A stretch of 64,000 bases of DNA from Solirubrobacter deserti (GCF_027587175.1 NZ_JAPCID010000033.1:17921-81920); one strand, 5' to 3'. Counted from the stretch's first letter, positions 50,255-59,872 are shown. Notes: generated by a model from the letters alone, not told the origin. Program-made: numbers and translations.

Positions 50255-52293
50255 GTCAACTCCGAAAGTGGGACAGGCTCGCCGTCGCGAATGACCTCGA
50301 GTTGCCCCTCGGCGGTCACGTGCCGCACCGTGACGTCGTCGAAGACGAGCTTCGCCGGCGCGGCCGCGGTGCCCACGAGGTGACTGAAGCGGCCGCCGGC
50401 GAAGTGCCACGTGCCGCCCGAGACGGCGGTCAGGAACAGGCCGGTCGTGCCCTGCAGGTCCGTGAAGGTCACGCCCGTCTCGTCCCAGGTCTCGCAGCGC
50501 ACGAACGTCAAGAGGTCCAGCTTGTCGCCGGAGGCCGCCTCCGGCGCGAACTCGACGTCCGCCAGCGTGCAGCCGAGGAACACGGCGCCGGTGAATCGGC
50601 AGTCCTCGAAGCGCACCCGGACCAGGTCACAGGCAACGAACGCCGCGCCGGTGAAATCCGCGCGGCGGACCACCAGATCGCGCAGCTCCAGCCGCTCGTC
50701 GTCGCCGGCCGGGCCGATGTAGTTGGACTGCCAGCGCAGCTCGTCCAGCACGGCCGTCTTGCGGCCGTCGACCTCCTCGACCACCACCGCGTCCCACAGG
50801 TCCTGCGGCTCCTCGAAGGTCTCGGGGCTGAGGCTGTGCAGGATCGCGCCGCCGGGCTCGGCGACGATGCGGTTGACCGTCGACACCGGGCGCTCGGCGT
50901 ACTCCTGCGCCCAGCGTGTGAGGGCCGGCCCGATGCCGTCGTGGACGAGCTCGTAGATCGACTCGCCTTTGACGGCGTCGAAGACGCGCAACAGGTTCGC
51001 CTCGTCGGAGCGGAGCGCCTCGAGGACCGCGTCGAGGGCGTCCAGCATCTCGCGCAGCAGCCGCGGGCGATCCCAGTCCGCGCCCACGCCGGCGCCCGCC
51101 AGGCGCCGCGTGCGCTGGGCGAGGTCCGTCAGGTCGTCGGCGCTCGAGAGCTCCGCGACAGCCCGGGCGCCACTCTGCGTGAGCTCGGCACCGAGGGCCA
51201 GCGGGATGAGGGAGCTGCGCGCCTGCGGCACCTTGTAGCCGCCGGAGGAGAGCGCGGGGGCGATCCGCGAGAGCATCAGGCGCGGTCCGTTGCGCCACGT
51301 CAGCGGCGTGGGCGTGCCGTCGCGCGTGACGGTGGGATCGGCGGTGAGCGCTGCCACCGTGTCGTCCACGTAGGCGACGACCGCGTCGCCAATCAGGTGC
51401 CGTCCGAGTGCCTCCTCGTCGGACGCGTCAAAGCCGCGATACGCGGCGCGAGCGGCGACGAACCGCTCGAGGTCCTGAGCGGAGATGTGCTTGGAGACAC
51501 CGTGACGGGCGCCCCAGTCGCGCAGCGACCACAGCAGCGCCTGCAGATGGAGGAGCCCGACGCCCCCGGCGAGCCCGGCGCCCGTCGAGCGTGACATCAG
51601 CGCGGATTCGTGCGCGGTCGTCCACCAGCCGACGATCCGCTCGACCTCGGCCTGCCCGATCGAGCCGTCCACGGCTTCTACGGGTACGGTGACGATCCGC
51701 CCCAGGGTCTTGGCGCCGGTGATCTCCTTGAGCTTCATCGGCCAGGTGTGGACGTCGCGGACCTCGACGGGGTCGAGGAGCTCGGCGTACTCGGAGCGCG
51801 CGATCACGATCTGCGGCACCCGGGAGTCCCGGGCTGTCGTCCCGGCCAGCCGCAGCAGGGCGGCTCCGACGGCCTCCTGATAGCGCAGCAGCTCCTCCAT
51901 CTGGTCGAGGATCACGGCCATCTCGCCGCCGCCCGAGACCTCTTCGAGGATCTCCGTGAGCCGCCGACCGTCGTTGACGTCCGCACCGATGACGAGCAGG
52001 TACAGCGCGCGCGCGATCTCGTCCGGGGTGTCGAGCTCACGCACGCGCGGGTTGGCCAGCAGGCGTGTCCAGCGCTGGATGATCGGCACGTGGTAGCCGG
52101 CGTCCATGAGCGCCTGGCGGCCGCCGGCGGTGATGAACGACGTCTTGCCGACGCCGCTGCGCGCGGTGATCCGGATCACGTCCCACGTCTCGCAGCGGTC
52201 GACGAGCTCGCGCAGGTCAGCGGCGCGCCCCAGCAGCTCGTCGCCCTCGCGCAGCGGCCGCGGGCCGCGCCAGTCGATCTCGCCGATGCTCAC
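50251..52293 (-). CDS. STAND NTPase with C-terminal pentapeptide repeats
   Basis: The 680-aa product begins at GTG 52293, overlapping the SIR2-like stop in GTGA. A STAND-type P-loop ATPase occupies the first ~300 residues: LLGRAADLRELVDRCETWDV, Walker A ARSGVGKTS (G47-K50) and Walker B MAVILDQMEELL (about 125-136). Helical regions follow. The last ~150 residues contain right-handed pentapeptide-like repeats (RADFTGAAFVACDLVRVRF; DCRFTGAVFLGCTLADVEF). Such a beta-helix could serve as a target- or DNA-mimic-sensing part. STAND NTPases act as switches that oligomerise on sensing a trigger. Here the effector would be the SIR2-like or the CHAT protein. Confidence 0.8.
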   Translation of the reverse strand: MSIGEIDWRGPRPLREGDELLGRAADLRELVDRCETWDVIRITARSGVGKTSFITAGGRQALMDAGYHVPIIQRWTRLLANPRVRELDTPDEIARALYLLVIGADVNDGRRLTEILEEVSGGGEMAVILDQMEELLRYQEAVGAALLRLAGTTARDSRVPQIVIARSEYAELLDPVEVRDVHTWPMKLKEITGAKTLGRIVTVPVEAVDGSIGQAEVERIVGWWTTAHESALMSRSTGAGLAGGVGLLHLQALLWSLRDWGARHGVSKHISAQDLERFVAARAAYRGFDASDEEALGRHLIGDAVVAYVDDTVAALTADPTVTRDGTPTPLTWRNGPRLMLSRIAPALSSGGYKVPQARSSLIPLALGAELTQSGARAVAELSSADDLTDLAQRTRRLAGAGVGADWDRPRLLREMLDALDAVLEALRSDEANLLRVFDAVKGESIYELVHDGIGPALTRWAQEYAERPVSTVNRIVAEPGGAILHSLSPETFEEPQDLWDAVVVEEVDGRKTAVLDELRWQSNYIGPAGDDERLELRDLVVRRADFTGAAFVACDLVRVRFEDCRFTGAVFLGCTLADVEFAPEAASGDKLDLLTFVRCETWDETGVTFTDLQGTTGLFLTAVSGGTWHFAGGRFSHLVGTAAAPAKLVFDDVTVRHVTAEGQLEVIRDGEPVPLSELT

Positions 52294-54164
52294 GCCGCGT
52301 CTTCCAACCGCTCGCGGTGGCTCTTGAGGCGCTCCCTGACGTTGGCGAGATACTTCTTCACGGCGGGATGGCCGTCGCGGATGGCGGTGGTGCGATCGAC
52401 GAGCAGCGGAAGCTCGCCGAGGTCCTCTTCGTAGCCGCGGATCCTCAGCACGTCGAGCAGCGGCCTCTCCGGCCAGCCGAAGCGGCGGTCGATGGCGAAG
52501 TGCTCCGTCCGGCCGCGACCCTTGCTCTTGCTGCGCCGGAAGTGCGAGCGCGCGTTGTAGATGAGCCGCAGCCGCGGCAGCCAGTGCGGGAAGGAGTCGC
52601 CGAGCACGATCCAGCTGCGCGTCCGCCACTGGATCTCGTTGATGAGATCGGCCGCGAGCCCGTGCTGTCCCTCCGTGAAGGAGATGATCGCCTGCAACGA
52701 GTCGTACTCGGTGAAGATCGTCGCGATCTTCACCGTCTCCTCCTCCGTGAGCGCGACGCCGTCGGGCCGCTCGTCGAGCTGCACGAGCGGCGAGCCGTTG
52801 AGCTTGACCACGATCGGGCCCGCGACCGGATCGCCTTCGGCGTCGCGCGACGGGACGTCGCCGTACAGCGCCCAGGACTCGGGTTGCGTGAGCGCCTCCT
52901 CGGTCACGTCGGCGTCCGTGCGCTCGATCGTCGTGAACAGCCAGTCCAGCACGCGCGCCGTGCCTTCGCAGCGCCACACCGGTACCACCAGGTGAACCTT
53001 CTGGTCCTCCGCCGACATCTCGAGCAGCGTCCGCTCGAAGCTGAGATCGAAGTCCGAGCTGAGGACGACCGAGCGTCTCCCCTCCGGCTTGAAGGCTTGG
53101 AGCACGCAGGCCGCGAGCATCTGCAGCAGTTGATCCCGCGGCAGTGGCGGGGCGTCGGCCGGCCGCGGGCCGGAGTCATACGTCCGGAGCAGGCGGCCGA
53201 TCTCACGATTGAGGTCGTCGGCGTCCACGGCGCGCACTTCGCCCGCGCCCGGGCGCCGGAACACCGTGTCGTCCGCATCGGCCTTGAGGTTCACGTAGAA
53301 CGCCACCTCGGCCTGCGACGGCGGCACGCGCGAATCGGTGACCATGAGGTGCCAGAAGAGGTCGGCCAACCACTCGATCAGCGCGCCGTCGAGCGGCAGA
53401 TCGCGCTTGAAGCGGGTGGTTTCCAGCGTCTTGAGCCGGACCTGGACCGCTTCGATCTTGAGCACGCTCAACGCGGTCGTGAGCTTCGCGGTCCGCGCGA
53501 CCGCTTTGAAGTTCCCCATGTGCAGCGCCAGGTCGTGGCCCTCGAGGTCCGGGCTCTGCGACCAGTGGTGGAGATACGTGGCGGTCCTGAGCGCGCTCTC
53601 CAGGTGGCGGCCGGCGCGCCCGCGCGCGACGTCCGCTTCCGCGGCGTCCGCGGCGGGAGCCCCCTCGGGCGCCTGGTCGCTGCTGCGCGTCTCGCCGGGG
53701 TGGCTGACCGTGAGCCAGTTGGTGACGGGTGACTCGCCGGTGGCGATCACGTTGCCGAGGCAGCGCGTGCTCTCATAGAGGACGCCGAGCAGCGAAGCCG
53801 CGAGGTGCGTGCGCGGGCCGTCGAGCGACTTCCAGGTCTCCGGCAGCCTGGTCGCCTGGAGCGCTTCGATCGGCACCCGGCCGCGCTCGCGGGTCTCCGC
53901 GCTGGCCTTGGACGCCAGCAGGTTCTCCAGGAAGCCGCGCGCCTGGTTGACGAACAGGTCCGGAGCGACCTCGTCGCTCCCCGGCGCGAACCCCCGGTCG
54001 ACGCCGATCCGCGCCCACACGAGCCCGAGGCGCCGGACGACTTCCTGCCACGCCGGACCGGCGTCGAAGCCGACGCGGTGGCACCCCGGGCCCAGCACCA
54101 GCACCGGGGTCTCCGTCGCGAGCGTCAGCTGCAGCTCGCCGCACTGTTCTTCAGAGAGCTTCAT
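52290..54164 (-). CDS. SIR2-like domain protein with altered catalytic motifs
   Basis: The 624-aa product has the order of a SIR2-like Rossmann domain: PVLVLGPGCHRVGFDAGPAW (about 20-39), SVVLSSDFDLSFERTLLEM near 370, GPIVVKLNGSPLVQL near 455, a TEEE segment and SWIVLGDSFPHWLPRLRLIY near 525. In defence SIR2 proteins these regions degrade or bind NAD. Here the usual T-x-N-Y-D is SSDFD and the usual L-H-G is L-N-G, so both catalytic Asn and His seem replaced. The domain may bind a nucleotide without cleaving NAD. The region 150-330 between the motifs is a helical insertion. It is translated just ahead of the STAND protein and is coupled to it. Confidence 0.72.
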   Translation of the reverse strand: MKLSEEQCGELQLTLATETPVLVLGPGCHRVGFDAGPAWQEVVRRLGLVWARIGVDRGFAPGSDEVAPDLFVNQARGFLENLLASKASAETRERGRVPIEALQATRLPETWKSLDGPRTHLAASLLGVLYESTRCLGNVIATGESPVTNWLTVSHPGETRSSDQAPEGAPAADAAEADVARGRAGRHLESALRTATYLHHWSQSPDLEGHDLALHMGNFKAVARTAKLTTALSVLKIEAVQVRLKTLETTRFKRDLPLDGALIEWLADLFWHLMVTDSRVPPSQAEVAFYVNLKADADDTVFRRPGAGEVRAVDADDLNREIGRLLRTYDSGPRPADAPPLPRDQLLQMLAACVLQAFKPEGRRSVVLSSDFDLSFERTLLEMSAEDQKVHLVVPVWRCEGTARVLDWLFTTIERTDADVTEEALTQPESWALYGDVPSRDAEGDPVAGPIVVKLNGSPLVQLDERPDGVALTEEETVKIATIFTEYDSLQAIISFTEGQHGLAADLINEIQWRTRSWIVLGDSFPHWLPRLRLIYNARSHFRRSKSKGRGRTEHFAIDRRFGWPERPLLDVLRIRGYEEDLGELPLLVDRTTAIRDGHPAVKKYLANVRERLKSHRERLEDAA

Positions 54165-54196
54165 TGCTCAGTTGCACCTGTCCTTGGTCCAGGGCC

Positions 54197-55318
54197 TCAA
54201 CATACCGCAACGTCCCAGGGAAACGTCAGGGTGTTGTGCTGACACGGGACGCACGTGGGGGCGAGCAGGACGCCGTGGCGGCGCGCGCTCTCGCGCGCTC
54301 CGGCGAGCACGGCCTTCAGCGCTTCGGCGGACACCGGCGCCGCGCCCTCGAGCGCCGTCCCGCGAGCCGGCCGGAACGGGCTGATCGCGGGGCTGCAGCC
54401 GAGCGAGGCGAGCCACTCGACGCCCGCCAGCGTGTTCTCGACGGGCTCGAGCCCAGGGATGATCAGCGATCGGACGCGCCCGTTGCCCCAGCCCAGGCGC
54501 TCCACCGCCCGCGCGATCATCGGGCCGAGGTGGGGGCGGGCGAACTTGTGCTTGAGCGGCAACTGGCGCGCAGCGTGCGCCTCGGAGAAGACCTCGACGT
54601 TGAGCGCGAAGCCGTGCACGCCGGCGTCCACCATCCGATCGACGAACGCGGGACCGTCGGGACGCGCGCTCATCATGACGTCGACCTCGAAGTCGTGGCC
54701 CGCGACGCGCTGGACGTGCTCGACGACGGCGCGGCAGACGGCCTCGAAGCCGTCCTGGTGACGCTGTCCGCGCGCGGGTGAGCCGCCGCTGATGAGCAGG
54801 TGCCGAGGCGGCAGCGCGTCGTCACGCAGGGCCACGTCGATGCCCGCGAGGATCTGCTCGGCCTCGCGCGGCTGGTAGCGCAGCGGCGCGAGGTCGCAGA
54901 ACGCGCAGTCGTAGACGCAGCCGACGAGCGGGGAGACGCGGATGCGGTCGGCGTGCGACATCGTGGTCTCGGCGACGAGCCGGCCGCGGGGGTCGCGCGC
55001 GGACAGGTAGCCCGGCAGCGGCAGCACGGTCACGACCTCGACCGTGAGCTCGCCGAGGCGCAGCACGAGCGCGCCGTCCGCGCCGTGGACGAGCTCGAGC
55101 GGGCTGGCGGCGCAGAACGGCTCGTCGAACGGCGCGTTGACGTAGACGTCCTCTCCGAGCAGCAGCGTGATCCCGCCCGTCGTGGCGTACTCGTGCACCG
55201 TGAGGTGCTGCGTGCCGCCGAGTTGCTCCAGCACGGCCGGAGCGATCCGGACGCCAGACGCGAGCGCGGCGATCTTCACCTCCTCGAGGGCGAGGCGCGA
55301 CAGCGTGGCAGTGCTCAC
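54197..55318 (-). CDS. Radical SAM protein (paralogue 1)
   Basis: A radical S-adenosylmethionine enzyme of 373 aa with the cluster motif C134-x3-C138-x2-C141 in SPLVGCVYDCAFCDLAPL. The first ~120 residues form an N-terminal domain also found in the paralogue at 62081-63250 (VHEYATTGGITLLLGEDVYV here). After the cluster come LLISGGSPARG and MMSARPDGP, as in the SAM-binding barrel. The C-terminal part ends in CVPCQHNTLTFP, a Cys/His group that could hold metal. The substrate is unknown. It starts at GTG 55318, overlapping the 956-aa gene's stop in GTGA, so the two are co-expressed. Confidence 0.85.
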   Translation of the reverse strand: MSTATLSRLALEEVKIAALASGVRIAPAVLEQLGGTQHLTVHEYATTGGITLLLGEDVYVNAPFDEPFCAASPLELVHGADGALVLRLGELTVEVVTVLPLPGYLSARDPRGRLVAETTMSHADRIRVSPLVGCVYDCAFCDLAPLRYQPREAEQILAGIDVALRDDALPPRHLLISGGSPARGQRHQDGFEAVCRAVVEHVQRVAGHDFEVDVMMSARPDGPAFVDRMVDAGVHGFALNVEVFSEAHAARQLPLKHKFARPHLGPMIARAVERLGWGNGRVRSLIIPGLEPVENTLAGVEWLASLGCSPAISPFRPARGTALEGAAPVSAEALKAVLAGARESARRHGVLLAPTCVPCQHNTLTFPWDVAVC

Positions 55319-58185
55319 GCGAGCAGCCTGTCCAGCGCTTCCAGCTCCACGAGCCGCGACTGCGCCAGCGCGAGCTTGTCCCGCTGGGTCTCGGCGTCGA
55401 GCGCGTGGAACCGGGCGCGCTCGAGGTCGCGGACGAGCGCGCGCTGCAACTCCGCACGCTCCTGGGCGCACCGCACCGTGAGCTGCATCGCGACGCTGTC
55501 GAGCTCGCGCGCGACACGTGCGGCCGGCGCCTCGCCCGCCGCCAGCCGCCGGCGCACCCCGTCGAGCAGCAGGCCGCCCGGCTCGTCCTCGGCCACGATC
55601 AGCAACGCGGCCGCCGCGCGCAGCAGGGTGCGCTCGGCAGGGGCGCCGAGCACCTCGCCGATCAGCTCCAGCGCCTCGGCGGTCGCGACGCGTCGGCCGG
55701 GCCGGGCGAGCAGCGCGCCGGCGGCCAGGGCGCGCGCGTCGAGGCGCAGCTCGCGTCCGGCCGTGACGACGACGTGGCCGACGGCGGGCAAGCTGGCGCG
55801 CAGCTTCCCGTCGGGCGAGCGAGTCATGGGCGCCGAAGCGACGATCCGGGCGTCCGCGAGCACGTGCGCCCACAGCGCGCGCGGCCCCGGCAGCAGCGCG
55901 CGCAGCTCAAGCGCGGCGCGTGTCCCGTCGAGGTCGTCGCGCTCGGCGGCCGCGAGCGCGTCGGCGACGGTCGGGAGCAGCGCGAGCTCGACCCCGGTCA
56001 CCCCGGCCCGGGTCAGGTCGAGCGTGGGGCGGGCGCTCGGTTCGACCAGCCCCGACTCCAGCGCGGCGCGCGTGAGCACGCCGCGCGCCGGCTCGGGGGC
56101 GTAGTCGCCCGCCAGCGCGACCGCCGTGCGCTCGCGCGCCAGGCCGGCGCGGCTCCAGCCCTCGAGCCACTCGTCGAGCGCGTCGGCTTCCGGCAGGCCG
56201 GCGAACCAGGTGCGCAGCGTGTCGACCGCGTCCTCGATCAGGCCCAGGATGCCGGCGCCGCGGGTCAGCACGCCTTCGGGCAAGGCCCGCAGGCGCTCCA
56301 GCGCCGCTCCAGCGCGGAGCTCGGCGAGCCTGACCACGTCATCGGGGTCCCGCGCTTCGCGCTGCAGGCCGCGCGCCTCGACCAGCTCGATCGCCGCGAG
56401 CGCGCTGTCGAGCACCCACAGACCTTCCGGATGGGCGGCGTGACGGGCCTCGGCGACCGCGAGAGCGGTGTCCTCGGCTTCGAACGGATCCGGGAAGCTC
56501 GACGCGTCCGCGCGCGCCGGGGGCGCGGCCTGCAGGAGCGATACGACGGGGTCGGCCGCGCCGAAGAGCGCGGGATCGACGCCCAGGGCCTCCGCCACCG
56601 CGTCCTCGACGCCCGCGGCGAGCGCGTCCTCGTCCTCGTCCGGCCCGACGCCGAGGGCTTCCGCGACGTCGGCCAGGGTCGGGTCCGCCCCGCCCGCGCG
56701 CACGTTGCGCATCGCGAGGGCGAACGCGGGTCCGAGCAGCACGGCGAGCGCGTCCACGGCCTGGGGAACGCCGTCCGCGAGGTCGCGCCGGATCGCCGGC
56801 CAGCGCGCCGCGGCGGCCCGAGCGTCCGTGCTGAGCGCCTCGCGGCGCCGGATCAGCTCGAGCGCGCCCGCGCCGACACCGGCGTCCGCGAGCCGCGCCG
56901 GGCCCACGAAGCCGCGCCGCAGCTCGCGCGCCAGGTCGAGCTCCGGCGCGGCTCCGGGCAGCCGCGCCGCGAGCGCGCCGAGCGCGTCGAGATCGCCCGT
57001 CGCGCCCACGCGGCGGCCGAGAATCGTGACCAGCGCGGACTCGCGCGTCCGCTCCAGCACGCTCTGCACGGCCGCCCGGCGCACCGCGCCGTCGCTGACC
57101 GTGCGGACCTCGTGTACGCGGCCGTGCAGGCGCAGGCACGCGGCGACGGCGACCCGTTCCAGCCCGCCGGGCTCTCCGGGCACGAGCACGGTGACGCCGT
57201 CGCCCGCGAAGACGTGGCCCGCCAGCACGCCGCGGACGGTGGCCGGGGCACTGGAGGCGAGGGTCAGCGAGATCGCGCTCTCCGGCACGCCCCGGCCACC
57301 CTCACCGAGCACGAGCACGTCGTGGCCGGGCGCGAGCTCCGAGAGCAGCGGCCCCGCATCTCCCGGCCCGACGACGAGCGCGTGCTCCTCGCCGCCGTGG
57401 TCCGGCTCGAACTCGGGCGCGGCGAGCCGCTCGCGCGCGAGCTCGATCAGCCGCGCGGCGACGTCTTCCCCTGGCTCGTCCGGCGTCGCGGCGACGAGCT
57501 GCGCCAAGGCCGCGGCGCGTGCCTGGTCACCCGTCCGCTCGGCGGCGCGCAGCGCGTGCCGGGCGACCGCGCCAGGCGGCGGCGCGCTCTCGCCGAGCTC
57601 CGGAGCCGGCACGCGCCGGAACCGGCGAGCCAGCTCGATCTGCTCCAGCGGCGCACCGAGCGCGACCGCCAGCCCGTCGCCCGCGTCGAACGCGGTCTCG
57701 GCGACGGCGGCGAGCAGCCGCTCGGCGGCGATCAGGCGCTCGGACGCGAGCAGGTCGTCGACCGCCGCGAGCGCCGCGCTGAACGGCGCGTCGGTGCGCA
57801 GCCGGGCGGGCTCCGTGTCGCCCGCGGCGATCGCTTCGCCTTCGCGCAGCACGACGCGCGCGACGCCCCGCAGCCGCAGCGCGCTGACCGCCAGCTCGGC
57901 CGCGAGCGTCAGCGGCTCGCCGGCCAGGCCCTCGACGAAGACGGGGCGTCGCGCGCCGTCCAGCAGCGTCGCGAGCCCGAGCGTGGCCGCGATCCCGGCC
58001 ACGTCGGCACCGAGGTCCCGGGCCTCGTCGACCTCGACGACCGTCACCGGCACGCCGACGTCCGGACGACCTCCAGGCGGCGCGATCAAGATCACGCGCG
58101 CCCGGCGAGACGCGTCCGCGAGCAGCGGCGCGAGGCTCGTCTCGGACTCGGCGGGAACGATCGCGAGATCCCACATCGGGGTCAT
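55315..58185 (-). CDS. Large Ala/Leu-rich protein of unknown function, 956 aa
   Basis: The N-terminus (MWDLAIVPAESETSLAPLLA; ARVILIAPPGGRPDVGVPV) looks Rossmann-like. The remaining chain is dominated by Ala/Leu/Arg helices with no Walker box, Cys cluster or repeat that I can name. An acidic stretch with GPDEDEDALAAGVEDAV lies mid-protein, and the last 60 residues (LDSVAMQLTVRCAQERAELQ; RDKLALAQSRLVELEALDRL) form a probable coiled coil. There is no signal peptide. The gene precedes and is coupled to radical SAM paralogue 1, so it may be its partner or substrate-handling protein. A long frame on the other strand here is judged a GC shadow. Confidence 0.6.
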   Translation of the reverse strand: MTPMWDLAIVPAESETSLAPLLADASRRARVILIAPPGGRPDVGVPVTVVEVDEARDLGADVAGIAATLGLATLLDGARRPVFVEGLAGEPLTLAAELAVSALRLRGVARVVLREGEAIAAGDTEPARLRTDAPFSAALAAVDDLLASERLIAAERLLAAVAETAFDAGDGLAVALGAPLEQIELARRFRRVPAPELGESAPPPGAVARHALRAAERTGDQARAAALAQLVAATPDEPGEDVAARLIELARERLAAPEFEPDHGGEEHALVVGPGDAGPLLSELAPGHDVLVLGEGGRGVPESAISLTLASSAPATVRGVLAGHVFAGDGVTVLVPGEPGGLERVAVAACLRLHGRVHEVRTVSDGAVRRAAVQSVLERTRESALVTILGRRVGATGDLDALGALAARLPGAAPELDLARELRRGFVGPARLADAGVGAGALELIRRREALSTDARAAAARWPAIRRDLADGVPQAVDALAVLLGPAFALAMRNVRAGGADPTLADVAEALGVGPDEDEDALAAGVEDAVAEALGVDPALFGAADPVVSLLQAAPPARADASSFPDPFEAEDTALAVAEARHAAHPEGLWVLDSALAAIELVEARGLQREARDPDDVVRLAELRAGAALERLRALPEGVLTRGAGILGLIEDAVDTLRTWFAGLPEADALDEWLEGWSRAGLARERTAVALAGDYAPEPARGVLTRAALESGLVEPSARPTLDLTRAGVTGVELALLPTVADALAAAERDDLDGTRAALELRALLPGPRALWAHVLADARIVASAPMTRSPDGKLRASLPAVGHVVVTAGRELRLDARALAAGALLARPGRRVATAEALELIGEVLGAPAERTLLRAAAALLIVAEDEPGGLLLDGVRRRLAAGEAPAARVARELDSVAMQLTVRCAQERAELQRALVRDLERARFHALDAETQRDKLALAQSRLVELEALDRLLA

Positions 58186-58231
58186 CCTACGCGGGGACGC
58201 CGACGGGGCGCGCGCTTATGCTGCCGCTGTC

Positions 58232-59242
58232 ATGCCGAGCCGCCGCGGAATCACCGAGCAGGTCTACGGCTGGCTCGTGGCGGCCAACGCGCTGTCGAAG
58301 TTCCGCGATCTGCGCGAGTGGGACGACACGCTGGTCGACCACGGGAACCGCAAGGCCGGCAACCACCTCGCCGCGGGGCGCTGGACGCTCGAGGACGTCG
58401 TCCGCGACCGGGTGGCGCGCGTGCTGATCCAGGGCGCCAAGTGGCGTGAGGAGATGGACCACCGCCGCGAAGCGCTCGCCTCCGCGGGCGAGTTCTCCGA
58501 CGACCCGCGCAAGGTGCTGTGGCAGTACGCCGGCGTGTTCGACCCCTCGTACGGCCTGCGGGCGCACGCCGCGATGGCGAGCCGCAACATCGCCATGGAC
58601 GTGTTCCGCCTGGCGTCCTACCGGAACTGGCGCCGGACGCGCTCCTACGACCCCGCCCGCCACGGCGAGGCGCCCGACGACGACGAGGTACTGGAGCCGA
58701 TCGATCCGGCCGACGTCGACGCGCTGTGCGAGCGGGTGACGCCGGTCCAGGCGGCGCTCGTCCGCGTGCGCTACGCCCACCCCACCTGGCTGTGGCCCCA
58801 GGTCAGAGAGGAGCTCGAGGCCCAGGGGTTCACCTGCAACGACCCGTCGAAGGTCCTCGACCGGCTGGCGGACGATCATCCCGTCGCCGAGCTGCTGCAG
58901 GGCACGAAGAAGACGCCGCGCGACGCGGCGCGGATCGCCGACGCGAAGGCCTACGTGGCGGCGGCCAAGGAGCGGCTGGCGACGCTCGCCCGCGAGGCGC
59001 CGCTGAGCTGGTTCGCGCTCGTCGCCCTCGCCCGCGGACTCGGCGACGAGGAGGCGAGCCAGACGTTGCTCGACGACCACGAGCTCTCCGTCCGTAAGCA
59101 GGACCTCGTCGAGCTGCGCAAGGCGGTGCTTGCCCAGCTGGCCGCCGAGGAGCGCCGGGCCCTGTTGCTGATCGCGCGTGAGGAGGACCTCGATGAGATG
59201 GAAGAGCACCTCGAACGGGCACGCGAGGCCGGCGTGATGTGA
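58232..59242 (+). CDS. Hypothetical protein, 336 aa
   Basis: Starts at ATG 58232, divergent from the 956-aa gene with 46 bases between the two start codons, so both promoters lie in or very near that short gap. The protein is soluble and helical. Notable stretches are SKFRDLREWDDTLVDHGNRK, MASRNIAMDVFRLASYRNWR and RVTPVQAALVRVRYAHPTWL. The end is a charged coiled-coil-like helix (EEDLDEMEEHLERAREAG). Mid-protein helices faintly resemble a sigma-like helix-turn-helix, but no clear domain is seen. Confidence 0.6.
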   Translation: MPSRRGITEQVYGWLVAANALSKFRDLREWDDTLVDHGNRKAGNHLAAGRWTLEDVVRDRVARVLIQGAKWREEMDHRREALASAGEFSDDPRKVLWQYAGVFDPSYGLRAHAAMASRNIAMDVFRLASYRNWRRTRSYDPARHGEAPDDDEVLEPIDPADVDALCERVTPVQAALVRVRYAHPTWLWPQVREELEAQGFTCNDPSKVLDRLADDHPVAELLQGTKKTPRDAARIADAKAYVAAAKERLATLAREAPLSWFALVALARGLGDEEASQTLLDDHELSVRKQDLVELRKAVLAQLAAEERRALLLIAREEDLDEMEEHLERAREAGVM

Positions 59243-59248
59243 CGTCGG

Positions 59249-59872
59249 TCAGTCGTGGAGGACGACGCGGTCCTCGCCGAGCCGCTTCGGGAACGACTCG
59301 GCCTCGGTGTAGCCCAGGGCGAGCACGCCCACGAGGTCGCCCGCCAGCCCGAGCCGCTCGCGGATCATCTCCTCGGCGATCAGCACGTCGCCCATGAACA
59401 CGCCGGCGAGCCCCAGGGCACTCGCCGCGAGCCACATGTTCTGGATCGTCGCACCGAGGCCCACCATCTCGAGGCTGTAGCCGATCAGCGCGTTCTCGCG
59501 GACGCCGTCGGCGGCGCTGGCGACGACCCGGCGGCCGTCGCTGAAGCGGCCGCGGTTCTCGACGAACAGCCCTAGCGAGACGCCGCGCAGGACCTGGGCG
59601 GACTCCGAGACGCTTGACTCGTAGTCGCGCGGCAGGCCGGTCGCCGGGTCGATCGGGACGTAGGTCTCGGCGCCGCGCGCGCTGTCCACCGCGTCGGCGA
59701 TCTCGCCCAGCGTGGCTCGGCTCGTGACGACGTGGATTCGCCACGGCTGGGCGTTCTTGGAGGAGGGCGCGGCGAGCGCGCACGCGATGATCGTGTCGAT
59801 CGTGTCCTTGGGCACTGGCCGTGCCTGGAAGCCGTCACGGCGGCTGCGCCGGTTGAGGATCAGGTCGACCAC
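59249..59872 (-). CDS. Nitroreductase family protein
   Basis: An FMN-dependent oxidoreductase of 207 aa. The N-terminus has LNRRSRRDGFQARPVPKDTI and LAAPSSKNAQPWRIHVV (the FMN-contacting R-S-R and the SSxN-x-QPW motif). Later come MVGLGATIQNMWLAASALGL and a GVLALGYTEAE ending, as in typical members. It has full family length. The substrate cannot be deduced. It is convergent with the 336-aa gene (6 bases between stops) and divergent from the ATP-grasp gene, 40 bases between starts. Confidence 0.9.
   Translation of the reverse strand: MVDLILNRRSRRDGFQARPVPKDTIDTIIACALAAPSSKNAQPWRIHVVTSRATLGEIADAVDSARGAETYVPIDPATGLPRDYESSVSESAQVLRGVSLGLFVENRGRFSDGRRVVASAADGVRENALIGYSLEMVGLGATIQNMWLAASALGLAGVFMGDVLIAEEMIRERLGLAGDLVGVLALGYTEAESFPKRLGEDRVVLHD

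Noticed and set aside
55405..58449. 1014-codon plus-strand frame opposite the 956-aa gene
   Set aside because: Arg/Gln/Gly-rich shadow; the minus-strand frame couples to the radical SAM gene and has helical protein composition.
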